A DNA stretch of 39,896 nt from the NCBI GenBank assembly GCA_903842985.1, contig CAIMOB010000041.1, positions 1 to 39,896 on the forward strand, read 5' to 3'. The translations under genes were made by a program, and so were the position numbers. The notes beneath the pieces were generated by a model, which was not told the origin of the DNA, made no database searches, and saw only the letters and a list, made by a program, of their open reading frames with translations. This document shows, in pieces, positions 7,263 to 14,516 of the stretch (position 1 is the stretch's first letter; each line of letters opens with the position of its first letter). Origin of the DNA: an uncultured archaeon (GTDB lineage: Archaea; Nanobdellota; Nanobdellia; Woesearchaeales; CAIVOO01).

Positions 7263-8000
7263 TCAAACGCTTTTTCTTCTAGAAAAAGGGTTTGTTATAA
7301 ATCTTTGCTTGGTCTTGTGAAGTTTTCTGTAAATCTTTGAATAGGCCAGCCACAGAACAATCTTAAGATAATAGTAAATTGAAAGGTGCCTTGAATAAAG
7401 TTCAACCCTGTGTTTTTTAATTGCCTTTATAACTTCGCTGACTGTTTTTTTTGAATCTATGAAGGTGTATGTTGTGTTTAGCCTCCAAAGATGGTGCGCA
7501 TCTGAATTTCCAACCAGCGGTTTTTTAAATTCATGGGCGATTCTTGCCGCCTTATTGTTCGGCCCGTTCCTATACTTAAGATAAAAATGACAGTATTCAA
7601 TCGCATCAAAAAGATTGATGTTTTCCAGAAGCGCTTTCCCAAGGCAGGATTTTAATTTGTAGAATGGGTGCGGCGCAATTATGAGAATATTTTTTCTTTT
7701 TTTACTCAATTTGTTGAGGTCCTGTAGTTTTTCCAATTTTTTTGATTCCCTCTCAGTTATGTTGTAAATAAGAACGTGTTTTCCATCAAGCTTGTGCTCA
7801 ACTCCTGGAATAAGAAGGATTCCCCTTTCTGCTGCATACCTTGAAAGCGCCTTGCTGTAAGTAACTTTTGAATGGTTTGTTATTGAAAGAACATTAAAGC
7901 CGAGCTTTGCTGCATAGTCTATCAGCTCCTTGGCGCTGTATCTTATTTCAGGATGATGAATGTCTTCACCGGTGTGTATGTGAAGGTCTGCCTTTAGCAT
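7263..8000 (-). CDS. PHP-domain metal-dependent phosphoesterase
   Basis: A 245-residue PHP-family protein. The first metal motif ADLHIHTGED is at 4-13 (Asp5, His7, His9), ITNHS near 40-44 gives another ligand, and GNSDAHHLW near 163-171 supplies the C-terminal metal ligands. The family includes histidinol phosphatase, nucleoside 3',5'-bisphosphate phosphatase and DNA polymerase proofreading domains. Nothing here picks one substrate. The Arg/Lys-rich C-terminal 40 residues (two YSKIYRKL-like segments) lie beyond the PHP barrel. It is transcribed alone, divergent from the YchF gene. Confidence 0.85.
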   Translation of the reverse strand: MLKADLHIHTGEDIHHPEIRYSAKELIDYAAKLGFNVLSITNHSKVTYSKALSRYAAERGILLIPGVEHKLDGKHVLIYNITERESKKLEKLQDLNKLSKKRKNILIIAPHPFYKLKSCLGKALLENINLFDAIEYCHFYLKYRNGPNNKAARIAHEFKKPLVGNSDAHHLWRLNTTYTFIDSKKTVSEVIKAIKKHRVELYSRHLSIYYYLKIVLWLAYSKIYRKLHKTKQRFITNPFSRRKSV

Positions 8001-8042
8001 ATCTGCTAGAGTTCAAAGAGTGTATTTAAATTTATGCAAAAG

Positions 8043-8050
8043 TTTATAAT
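8043..8050 (+). promoter_or_regulatory. TATA box for YchF-type GTPase gene
   Basis: TTTATAAT lies about 27 bases before the ATG at 8073, the spacing expected for a leaderless archaeal message. Confidence 0.55.
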
Positions 8051-8072
8051 AAACAATTAATTTTATTTTACC

Positions 8073-9269
8073 ATGTTAATCGGAGTGGTGGGAAAAGCGA
8101 ATGTCGGCAAATCAACGTTTTTCAAGGCGCTGACTTTGGCAGATGTGCTCATAGCTAATTATCCGTTCGCTACTATAAAGCCGAATCATGGTGTAGGGTT
8201 TGTAAAAATAGACTGCGTTGACACATTTTTCAAGGTGCAGTGCAATCCGAGGGAAGGATTTTGCATAAATCACAAAAGATTTGTTCCTGTAGACATTCTT
8301 GATGTTGCAGGCCTTGTTCCAGGAGCGCATGAAGGCAAAGGGCTTGGACTTGCGTTTCTCAACGACTTGAACCAGGCAGATGCTTTAATTCATGTAATTG
8401 ATGTTGCAGGAACCACTAATGAGAAAGGCGAGCCCATTGCAGGAGGCCATGACCCTGCTTTTGATGTTAAATTTCTCGAAGAAGAGCTTGACTACTGGTT
8501 TCTCGATATTCTAAAGAAGGGCTGGGAAAGATTTGCAAGGCAGATTCAGCAGGAGCACAGCAATGTTGAAAAGGCTCTCGCAAAACAGCTTTCAGGACTC
8601 AAAGTAGAAGAGAACCTGGTCAAAGAAGTTATAAGAAAATTAAATCTGAACAAAGAGAAGCCGACAGAGTGGACAGAAGAACAGCTTAAGCAGATTGCGG
8701 TTTACTTAAGAAAGCAGACAAAACCCATGATTATCGCCGCAAACAAAATCGACTTGCCTGGTGCAATGGAAAATTTTGAAAAACTTAGAAAGCAGTTTCC
8801 AGAGTATATGATAGTTCCATGCTCAGCAGAATCAGAGCTTGCATTGAAGGAAGCCTCAAAGCACCAGTTCATAAAATATACACCTGGTGACAACGATTTT
8901 CAGATGACAGATGAGAAAAAATTAAGCGACAAGCAGAAAAATGCGCTTAATTTCATAAAAGAAAATGTTCTGAAGAAGAACAATGGGACAGGAGTTCAGG
9001 AAATATTGAACAAGGCGGTATTCGAACTTTTGAAATATCTTGCAATCTTCCCGGGAGGAGTAAACAAGCTTGAAGACCAGTATGGGAGAGTTTTGCCGGA
9101 TTGTTTTTTAATGCCGCCGAAAAGCACTGCACTCGATTTCGCTTTCAGGATACACACAGACCTTGGAAAGAATTTCATAAGAGCCATTGATGTAAAGACG
9201 AAAAGGGTTGTCGGAAAGGAGCATGTTCTTGAAAACAATGATGTCGTAGAAATAATAAATTCAAAATAA
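8073..9269 (+). CDS. ychF: YchF/Ola1-type translation-associated GTPase
   Basis: A 398-residue Obg-family P-loop GTPase of the YchF/Ola1 group, which binds ribosomes. Walker A GKANVGKST is at 7-15, the G3 motif DVAGLVPGAHEGKGLG near 74-89, NKID gives the base-specificity motif, and a C-terminal TGS domain covers about 310-398. Human and bacterial YchF members have Asn-x-x-Glu and prefer ATP. This one keeps Asn-Lys-Ile-Asp, which predicts GTP. Residues NPREGF and CINHKRF form the short strand region after switch I. The gene is single and converges on the DUF2072 gene with no spacing. Confidence 0.92.
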   Translation: MLIGVVGKANVGKSTFFKALTLADVLIANYPFATIKPNHGVGFVKIDCVDTFFKVQCNPREGFCINHKRFVPVDILDVAGLVPGAHEGKGLGLAFLNDLNQADALIHVIDVAGTTNEKGEPIAGGHDPAFDVKFLEEELDYWFLDILKKGWERFARQIQQEHSNVEKALAKQLSGLKVEENLVKEVIRKLNLNKEKPTEWTEEQLKQIAVYLRKQTKPMIIAANKIDLPGAMENFEKLRKQFPEYMIVPCSAESELALKEASKHQFIKYTPGDNDFQMTDEKKLSDKQKNALNFIKENVLKKNNGTGVQEILNKAVFELLKYLAIFPGGVNKLEDQYGRVLPDCFLMPPKSTALDFAFRIHTDLGKNFIRAIDVKTKRVVGKEHVLENNDVVEIINSK

Positions 9270-9647
9270 TTATTTTTTTCTTTTTGAAAATGCGCTCGCC
9301 AAATCAATTACATATTTTCCTTCGCCGACTTTAAAGACAAGCGGGTCTTTTTTGAACAGATGGACAAGGTCGAGCTCGAATTTTCCGGGCTCAACTACAT
9401 TTATGGATTCGAAGTCAAGAATTATCGGCTGCTCCTCCTTTGTTCTTTCCTCCTCAACAAGCTCGAGCACATCTGTTTCTATCTGCCTCTTTTCTTCAGG
9501 TGTGAGCTTCTTTACTATGCTTTCTGCCTTTTTAAGCGACTCTTTTTTGACAAAGAAAAATAATTTTGCGCCGCAGGTGCAGCCCTTCAGTATCTGCTCA
9601 GAGCCATCGTCGTATAGGCTACCGCATCTGACGCATTGGTGGGGCAT
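9270..9647 (-). CDS. DUF2072-type zinc-ribbon protein
   Basis: A 125-residue archaeal protein with a short N-terminal zinc ribbon (Cys5-Val-Arg-Cys8, then Gly-Cys-Thr-Cys-Gly near 22-26) and a helical plus strand C-terminal domain ending in KRKK. It is the third gene of a small operon after the Era-like GTPase and the DUF2073 protein, separated from the latter by one base. This three-gene order recurs in archaea. The role is unknown; a ribosome or RNA link is inferred from the GTPase partner. Confidence 0.8.
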   Translation of the reverse strand: MPHQCVRCGSLYDDGSEQILKGCTCGAKLFFFVKKESLKKAESIVKKLTPEEKRQIETDVLELVEEERTKEEQPIILDFESINVVEPGKFELDLVHLFKKDPLVFKVGEGKYVIDLASAFSKRKK

Positions 9648-9648
9648 G

Positions 9649-10035
9649 TTACCTTTTCTTCTTTTTCTTTACATCCCTTGTGTAAAACTGTATTTTGGTT
9701 GGATCCTTCTTTATTGCCTTGACAACAGAAGCAGGCCCCACTATGGTTAGTCCGGTCCTGTTTCCAAGAAGCATGTCCAGGATATTGTTTTTTAGCTTTA
9801 TCATTGGTCCGCCCCGTACCTTTGAGGGGTCAATGACTTCCAGCTCTATTCCCTTGAACTCGTCGTTAATCTCCTCCATTGTTGTCTTTATCAGCTCTGC
9901 CTCTTCCTCTTTTGTCAGTCTTCCTTCAAGAAGGACTATCTTATTCTCCTTTGCTGTCTTCAATAGCCTCTTGATTCTGCCTAACGAACTCAGCTTCTCG
10001 ATTTCATGGTATGGTATAAATTCTATTGTTAGCAT
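9649..10035 (-). CDS. DUF2073 protein
   Basis: A 128-residue archaeal protein of the DUF2073 family: MLTIEFIPYHEIEKL, a Lys/Glu-rich middle (LTKEEEAELI), KVRGGPMIKL near 75-85, and a Lys/Arg tail. The ATG at 10033-10035 is chosen because GAGGTGA, a strong match to the 16S anti-SD, lies just before it; the GTG two codons upstream is part of that site. The GTPase stop codon TGA is also inside this ribosome-binding site, so the two genes are tightly coupled. Confidence 0.8.
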   Translation of the reverse strand: MLTIEFIPYHEIEKLSSLGRIKRLLKTAKENKIVLLEGRLTKEEEAELIKTTMEEINDEFKGIELEVIDPSKVRGGPMIKLKNNILDMLLGNRTGLTIVGPASVVKAIKKDPTKIQFYTRDVKKKKKR

Positions 10036-10037
10036 TT

Positions 10038-10670
10038 TCACCTCGCCACGTCAAATAGGGCCTCGTAAAACTCATCAATGTTATTCCCGTATTTTGCGGA
10101 CAACCCGACAACAGGATACTGCGGGAATGCATTTTTCACCTTTTTGATGTTTGCTTTCTTAAGGTCAATTTTGTTTGCACCAATCAAAACAGGTATTTTT
10201 CTTGCTGCAAGATTCCCGATTATCGTGATATTGACCTGAGAATAAGGATCTTTTGTGGCATCAAGGATAACTATGACGACATCCATGTTATCGAGCCACT
10301 TGATTGACTCAATAACTCCTTTTGTTGCCTCCTTTGCCCTCTTCTTCGCCTCCTTTTCCTTCATTCCATGCTTCATAAAATCTTCATAGTCTATTTTTGT
10401 GGCTATCCCTGGCGTGTCAATCAGGTTGAATTCAAGCTCTTTTTTGCCTGATTTTACTGTAATGTTCTCTTTTATCTGTATCTCCCTTGTTTCGTGGGCT
10501 ATCGCAGAAACCTTGCCCATCTCCTGCCCAAGCCAGTCCTTGCAGATTCTGTTTGCAATGGTTGTTTTTCCGCCGTTTGGAGGGCCGTAAATCCCTATCT
10601 TTAGCTTTCTCTTCCCCCTCAGCAGGCTATTAAAAACCCTGCTTATGAACTTTGAAAGAATACTAATCAT
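10038..10670 (-). CDS. Era-like GTP-binding protein (archaeal)
   Basis: A 210-residue small GTPase of the Era-like group found in archaea. G1 GPPNGGKT is at 29-36, switch I contains HETRE, G3 is DTPGI near 86-90, G4 is NKID, and G5-like VVGLSAKYG follows. The N-terminal 22 residues are amphipathic (ISRVFNSLLRGK) and may touch membrane or RNA. No KH domain is present, unlike bacterial Era. It is the first gene of the GTPase-DUF2073-DUF2072 operon, with a TATA-like ATATATAAAG on its strand near 10694-10704. Confidence 0.88.
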   Translation of the reverse strand: MISILSKFISRVFNSLLRGKRKLKIGIYGPPNGGKTTIANRICKDWLGQEMGKVSAIAHETREIQIKENITVKSGKKELEFNLIDTPGIATKIDYEDFMKHGMKEKEAKKRAKEATKGVIESIKWLDNMDVVIVILDATKDPYSQVNITIIGNLAARKIPVLIGANKIDLKKANIKKVKNAFPQYPVVGLSAKYGNNIDEFYEALFDVAR

Positions 10671-10721
10671 GGGTATTAAATTTTCAATTGCTCTTTATAT
10701 ATTTTTTGGTAAAAAAAGCAA

Positions 10722-10731
10722 TATTTATAAA
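10722..10731 (+). promoter_or_regulatory. TATA box for HTH/PIN gene pair
   Basis: TATTTATAAA lies about 27 bases before the ATG at 10754 and faces away from the promoter of the Era-like operon. Confidence 0.5.
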
Positions 10732-10753
10732 CATCTAAAAAATGGGTTAATGC

Positions 10754-11311
10754 ATGAACGAAGGCGTTAAAAACGATATTCTTGCAATACTAGAAAAAGT
10801 TATTTCAATCCTTGAAAAAGAAGAGGAAAAAGACATTTTTGAGCTTGAGGAGCTTAGCAACCACATAATTCACAGCGCAACAATATTTCAGGATGAAGAC
10901 TCTGTGTCAACTGCTGTCTTGGTTTATTCTATTTACAAAGTAATTGAGCGTGCGGGTCCAAGGCCTGAAGTTTATTTAAAAATAAGATCTGAAATTGAAA
11001 AAAGCCGCAAATTCCTTGAAAGCAATGACCTTGAAAAATACCGCGGATGCATAAAGAACATTTCCAAAATAATATCAGAAATAGATGAAAAATTCAAAAA
11101 ATATGTTGAAGAGGTCATTGAAAAGGCAAGGATAAAGAAAGGAACAAAGATATATGAGCATGGCATCTCAATAGCAAGAGTTGCTGAGATTCTTGGAATA
11201 TCCCAGTGGGACTTAATGAATTATGTCGGAAAGACAGAGATAACAGAGTTTGCTGTCAAAGGGCTTGGCATAGAAAGCAAATTAAAATATCTGCGGGGAA
11301 TTTTCAAATGA
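10754..11311 (+). CDS. helical protein with C-terminal HTH, partner of PIN gene
   Basis: A 185-residue protein. Residues 1-125 are predicted helical bundle, highly charged, with no catalytic motif. Residues about 135-170 read as a helix-turn-helix (ARVAEILGISQWDLMNYV). Its TGA overlaps the ATG of a PIN-domain gene by 4 bases (ATGA), so the pair is made together. Size and order resemble an antitoxin-toxin pair, but both members are larger than typical VapB and VapC, and the HTH is C-terminal. A regulator-plus-nuclease role is inference. Confidence 0.75.
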   Translation: MNEGVKNDILAILEKVISILEKEEEKDIFELEELSNHIIHSATIFQDEDSVSTAVLVYSIYKVIERAGPRPEVYLKIRSEIEKSRKFLESNDLEKYRGCIKNISKIISEIDEKFKKYVEEVIEKARIKKGTKIYEHGISIARVAEILGISQWDLMNYVGKTEITEFAVKGLGIESKLKYLRGIFK

Positions 11312-12000
11312 AATCAATATTTTTTGATGCAGGGCCGATAATAAGCCTAGCAACGAACAACCTGCTTTGGCTCCTTCAGGAGCTGAAAAATGTCTATCAG
11401 GGAAATTTTTACATATCAAAAGCAGTCAAAAAGGAAGTGATAGATAAGCCTTTCAGCGGGAAAAGATTCAAATTTGAGGCAATGCAGGTCATGGCTGTTG
11501 TTGAGAGCAAAGTCCTTGAAGTGAATTATGACAAAAAAATTGAAGAGATTTCAAAAAAATTGATGGATGTGGCAAATAGGTGCTTCATTGCAAAGGGAAA
11601 CTACATACAGATAGTCCACAGCGGTGAGATTGAGACACTTGCCGGCGCAATTGTTTCTGGCTCAGAACTTGTTGTTATTGACGAGAGAACAACAAGGATT
11701 TTGATAGAGAATCCGCAGGGTCTTTTGGAGCTTCTGCAGCACAAGCTTCACATGCCTGTCAAAATGGTCAAGGCAAACATTGATGAATTCTCAAGGCTTA
11801 CGCAGAACATAAGAATTTCAAGATCCGTCGAGCTGGCAGTCATCGCCTATGAAAAAGGTCTTTTGGACAAGCTGATACCCAATGTTGCGAACCCGAAAAA
11901 GGAGCTCTTAGACGGGGTTCTCTGGGGCATAAAACTCAACGGCTGCTCTGTTTCCAGGAGGGAAATTGAGCAAATACTCAAAATTGAGACGAAAAAATAA
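11308..12000 (+). CDS. PIN-like nuclease domain protein
   Basis: A 230-residue protein with a PIN-like fold: FFDAGP with Asp7, Glu43 in KKEV, SGEIETLAGAI with Glu107/Glu109, and VVIDERTTR with Asp125 give the four acidic positions of a PIN active site. Residues about 145-230 add a helical tail, including an SRREIEQIL helix. PIN proteins cut single-stranded RNA. The ATG at 11308 is chosen because it overlaps the preceding stop as ATGA; the longer open frame back to 11206 runs inside that gene. Toxin or RNA-processing use is not decided by the sequence. Confidence 0.8.
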   Translation: MKSIFFDAGPIISLATNNLLWLLQELKNVYQGNFYISKAVKKEVIDKPFSGKRFKFEAMQVMAVVESKVLEVNYDKKIEEISKKLMDVANRCFIAKGNYIQIVHSGEIETLAGAIVSGSELVVIDERTTRILIENPQGLLELLQHKLHMPVKMVKANIDEFSRLTQNIRISRSVELAVIAYEKGLLDKLIPNVANPKKELLDGVLWGIKLNGCSVSRREIEQILKIETKK

Positions 12001-12005
12001 AAAAG

Positions 12006-12013
12006 TATATAAA
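12006..12013 (+). promoter_or_regulatory. TATA box for 79-aa repeat protein
   Basis: TATATAAA is about 55 bases before the ATG, so this message has a real 5' leader of some 25-30 bases, unlike many genes here. Confidence 0.6.
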
Positions 12014-12051
12014 GGGGTTTGTTTTATTATCTATTAAATTTCGACTAAAAA

Positions 12052-12057
12052 GGAGGT
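12052..12057 (+). promoter_or_regulatory. strong Shine-Dalgarno site
   Basis: GGAGGT, 6 bases before the ATG at 12064, is among the best anti-SD matches in the window. It fits a highly translated small protein. Confidence 0.7.
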
Positions 12058-12063
12058 TGAAAA

Positions 12064-12303
12064 ATGGGAAGTGTTATATCAAAAACAGGCATTAAAAGAC
12101 AAAAAGAGTATTTGTACTACATTGACAAAAAAGGAAGTGTGTGCAAAGTCAAGATGGCTAGGGCAGGCAAGAAAAGAGGATCGCCTGAAGTTGTTTTGAA
12201 AGCAGGCATAAAGAAACAGAAAGGCTACCTTTACTATGTTGACAAGAAAGGCAATGTCTGCGCTGCCAAGATGGTAAGAGGCGGAAGGAAGAAAAAGAAG
12301 TAA
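12064..12303 (+). CDS. small basic protein with two tandem repeats
   Basis: A 79-residue, Lys/Arg-rich protein built of two copies of a 30-residue unit (about residues 7-36 and 46-75). Each copy reads roughly Lys-x-Gly-Ile-Lys-Lys/Arg-Gln-Lys-x, then YLYYIDKKG or YLYYVDKKG, then a Val-Cys and Lys-Met, then Gly-x-Lys. Each has one cysteine (27 and 66). I know similar small YLYYVDKKG-type proteins only as unnamed ones in archaea of this kind, so the function is unknown. A small beta-hairpin nucleic-acid binder is plausible from charge and aromatic content. It has its own TATA box and a strong ribosome-binding site and stands just upstream of tRNA-Arg. Confidence 0.8.
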   Translation: MGSVISKTGIKRQKEYLYYIDKKGSVCKVKMARAGKKRGSPEVVLKAGIKKQKGYLYYVDKKGNVCAAKMVRGGRKKKK

Positions 12304-12367
12304 GCCTCAAAAGATTTTTAAATTGATTTCTTTTTTTATTATTTTATGAGCCCGTAGCCTAGTTTGG

Positions 12368-12383
12368 AGACTTTATCGAACAA
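12368..12383 (+). other. tRNA-Arg D-loop intron (16 nt)
   Basis: AGACTTTATCGAACAA lies between G19 and the next D-loop base. Its bulge-helix-bulge: outer helix CCTA/TAGG, central helix GTTT/GAAC (one G-U), bulges GGA and AAA, inner helix GA/TC with loop CTTTA. Cuts after the second base of each bulge give exactly this intron. Confidence 0.8.
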
Positions 12384-12424
12384 ATAGGGCGACAGCCTCC
12401 TAAGCTGTAGGTCGGGGGTTCGAA

Positions 12425-12439
12425 ATCAAAAGACGAAAG
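12425..12439 (+). other. tRNA-Arg T-loop intron (15 nt)
   Basis: ATCAAAAGACGAAAG lies between positions 59 and 60. Its bulge-helix-bulge is perfect: outer helix GGGGG/CCCCC, central helix TTCG/CGAA, bulges AAA and AGT, inner helix TC/GA with an AAAA loop. Cutting at AA^A and AG^T restores the loop TTCGAAT. Confidence 0.87.
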
Positions 12440-12466
12440 TCCCCCCGGGCTCGCTTTATACTGAAA

Positions 12467-13498
12467 ATGAAAAAAACACTGGTGTTGCTTGGTTCATTGC
12501 TTGTAGGAATTGGGATATTTCTGTATATGATACTTCATTTCAACATTAAAGAGGCGCTGAGTTCGTTCGCTGTGTTTTCCCCAAAAACATTATTTCTTTA
12601 CCTTCTTGTATCTGTGATTATAATGATTGTTCTGGTCTTTAGGTGGAAAAGGATAATGAATACGCTTGATATCAAAATCCCATTTTTGAAATTGTTCCTG
12701 TACAAACTTTCTGGTTACGCAGTCGGTTACCTTGTTCCTACAAAAAAGGTTGGCGTTGATGCAAGAACCTACCTGCTATTTAAGGAAAAGAAGATTGTAA
12801 GTTCAAGCAAAGGCGCGTCTTCTGTTATGCTTGACAATATGCTTGAATTTGCCGGAGACATATTTTTTGCATTTGTGGGATTTATTGTGCTTATCAGTTT
12901 TTTTAATATCTCATTAAAGTTAAAAATAGCGTTGATTGCTGCGCTCTGCGCATCTGCGTTACTTGTGGGGTCTTTCTTTTATAGTTACAACAGAGGAAAA
13001 CATGTTTTTTCAAGGTTGATTGAATTTTTAAGAATCGACAGAATTAAGGTATTTAATCTGCTCAAAAACTGGGTGAAAAGCAGTGAAAAGCATAACATAA
13101 GATTCATAAAAAATAACAGAAAAGAAGTATTTATTTCATTCCTCATATCTCTGTCATTGTGGATTCTTATGTTTATTGAATACAAATTCGCGTTGAAAAT
13201 TATTGGCTACACTGTTGGGTTCAAGGAAATATTTGTTATCCTGACTTTTGTATCAATTGCTTACCTCATCCCCATACCTGCTGCGTTAGGTGTCTTGGAA
13301 GCTTCGCAGGTTTCTGCATTCTCACTGCTTGGAATGAGGCCTTCGACTGCAATTGCATTAAGTTTTATAGTCAGAGCAAGAGACTTAGTCTGGACAATAC
13401 TTGGGCTAACTGTGCTCTATGCACATAGCGCATCTTCATTAAAGGATTATTTTAAAAAAAATGACACTGCTGACAGAAGGGGTAAAGGAAGGGCTTAG
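12467..13498 (+). CDS. flippase-like / LPG-synthase-TM family membrane protein
   Basis: A 343-residue integral membrane protein with about 8 hydrophobic segments, matching the lysylphosphatidylglycerol synthase transmembrane (UPF0104) family, also called flippase-like; the archaeal protein AglD relates to it. It starts MKKTLVLLG; the motif PTKKVGVDARTYLL near 88-101 sits in a cytoplasmic loop and PIPAALGVLEA near 269-279 matches a conserved family segment. It overlaps the next gene by 38 bases. With the following two genes it forms a likely cell-surface glycan or glycolipid cassette. Its substrate is unknown. Confidence 0.82.
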   Translation: MKKTLVLLGSLLVGIGIFLYMILHFNIKEALSSFAVFSPKTLFLYLLVSVIIMIVLVFRWKRIMNTLDIKIPFLKLFLYKLSGYAVGYLVPTKKVGVDARTYLLFKEKKIVSSSKGASSVMLDNMLEFAGDIFFAFVGFIVLISFFNISLKLKIALIAALCASALLVGSFFYSYNRGKHVFSRLIEFLRIDRIKVFNLLKNWVKSSEKHNIRFIKNNRKEVFISFLISLSLWILMFIEYKFALKIIGYTVGFKEIFVILTFVSIAYLIPIPAALGVLEASQVSAFSLLGMRPSTAIALSFIVRARDLVWTILGLTVLYAHSASSLKDYFKKNDTADRRGKGRA

Positions 13499-14516
13499 AA
13501 TATTTTGGCAGGGGCTCCAGCCTTACAAAAGCTATTCCGGCAATTGGAGAGAAATTTGCAAAAAAATTGTAAACGAATGCTGGAATGGAAAGTATTTTCA
13601 GGTAAGCAACGGGAATTTCAGCGAATTCTACGTAAGGGATTTTGCTTTCTGCCATGATTCTCTTAAAAAATTGAGATATGGAGCTGAGACTGGGAAGACG
13701 CTGAATTACTGCCTTGAAAAATTCTCAAGATTCGGAAAAATTACCACAACAATAACAAAACAAGGGGTGCCAATTGATGTTTTTGGAATAGCGCCGGATT
13801 CCCTTGCGCTGCTTGTCAAGTGCCTAGACAAGAATCTGACAAAAGACTACAGGGAATTTTTGAACCAGCAGATAAATTATTATTATAAGATTATATTCGA
13901 TGAAGAAACTGGGCTTGTTAGGAAAAATACCTATTTTTCAAGCGCAAAGGACCACTGCACCAGGAATTCCTCAATGTATGACAACTGTATGGTTGCTTTT
14001 TTAAGCAAAAACTTGACTGGGTTGGGCCTTGAAAACCCATTCAAGTATAATTTTAATAAAGTCCTAAAGGAAAATTTTTGGACTGGAAACTATTTCAAGG
14101 ATGATTTGGATTCAGGAATCTCTTCTGACGCCAATATCTATCCCTATTGGCTTGGGCTGTTTGATTCAAAGAAAATGATTAAAAGATCTGTAGAAGCGAT
14201 TCAGAATGAGGGGCTTGACAAGCCTTTTCCAATAAAGTATACAAACAGCAGGAAAGGAAAATTTCTTTTCCCAATGAAAATTTTTGTTCCAAACTATGAA
14301 GGGAACACTGTTTGGGCGCACCATGGGCTTAATTTCATAAAAGTTGTTGAAAGGATTGACAGGGAAAAGGCGAGATTTTATAAACAGCAATATGCTGGAC
14401 TAATCAAGAAACATAAAAACTTTTTGGAGGTTTATGAACCAGACGGAACGCCGTATAAAACGAGGTTTTACAAGGCTGATTCCGGGCTTTTGTGGTGCGC
14501 AAATCTGCTATGCTAA
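13461..14516 (+). CDS. six-hairpin glycosidase-like enzyme
   Basis: A 351-residue protein that reads as an (alpha/alpha)6-barrel enzyme: repeated helix pairs, the motif EFYVRDFAFCHDSLKKL at 55-71 (Arg59-Asp60) like the Trp/Tyr-x-Arg-Asp entrance motif of glucoamylase- and amylo-1,6-glucosidase-type proteins, NSSMYDNC near 173-180, and GNTVWAHHGLNF near 282-293. No signal peptide is seen, so it is probably cytoplasmic. It overlaps both neighbours (38 and 7 bases) between a flippase-like gene and a GT2 gene, so it may trim or build a glycan used by them. I could not name a GH family; the call rests on motifs only. Confidence 0.6.
   Translation: MTLLTEGVKEGLRIFWQGLQPYKSYSGNWREICKKIVNECWNGKYFQVSNGNFSEFYVRDFAFCHDSLKKLRYGAETGKTLNYCLEKFSRFGKITTTITKQGVPIDVFGIAPDSLALLVKCLDKNLTKDYREFLNQQINYYYKIIFDEETGLVRKNTYFSSAKDHCTRNSSMYDNCMVAFLSKNLTGLGLENPFKYNFNKVLKENFWTGNYFKDDLDSGISSDANIYPYWLGLFDSKKMIKRSVEAIQNEGLDKPFPIKYTNSRKGKFLFPMKIFVPNYEGNTVWAHHGLNFIKVVERIDREKARFYKQQYAGLIKKHKNFLEVYEPDGTPYKTRFYKADSGLLWCANLLC

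Larger units (their letters stand above)
12348..12453 (+). tRNA. tRNA-Arg (CCT) with two non-canonical introns
   Basis: Acceptor GAGCCCG/CGGGCTC, anticodon arm ACAGC-CTCCTAA-GCTGT (anticodon CCT at 12399-12401, codon AGG), T-stem GGGGG/CCCCC, discriminator G73, no CCA. The gene is 106 nt; removing 16 nt from the D-loop and 15 nt from the T-loop leaves 75 nt with a standard D-loop (AGTTTGGATA) and T-loop (TTCGAAT). Both splice sites form complete bulge-helix-bulge motifs, described in their own entries. The anticodon loop itself has no intron. The flippase-like gene begins 13 bases after the tRNA. Confidence 0.92.

Noticed and set aside
11206-11307. Longer N-terminus for the PIN protein
   Set aside because: It would overlap the HTH gene in another frame for 100 bases; the ATGA start gives the PIN fold from its first strand.
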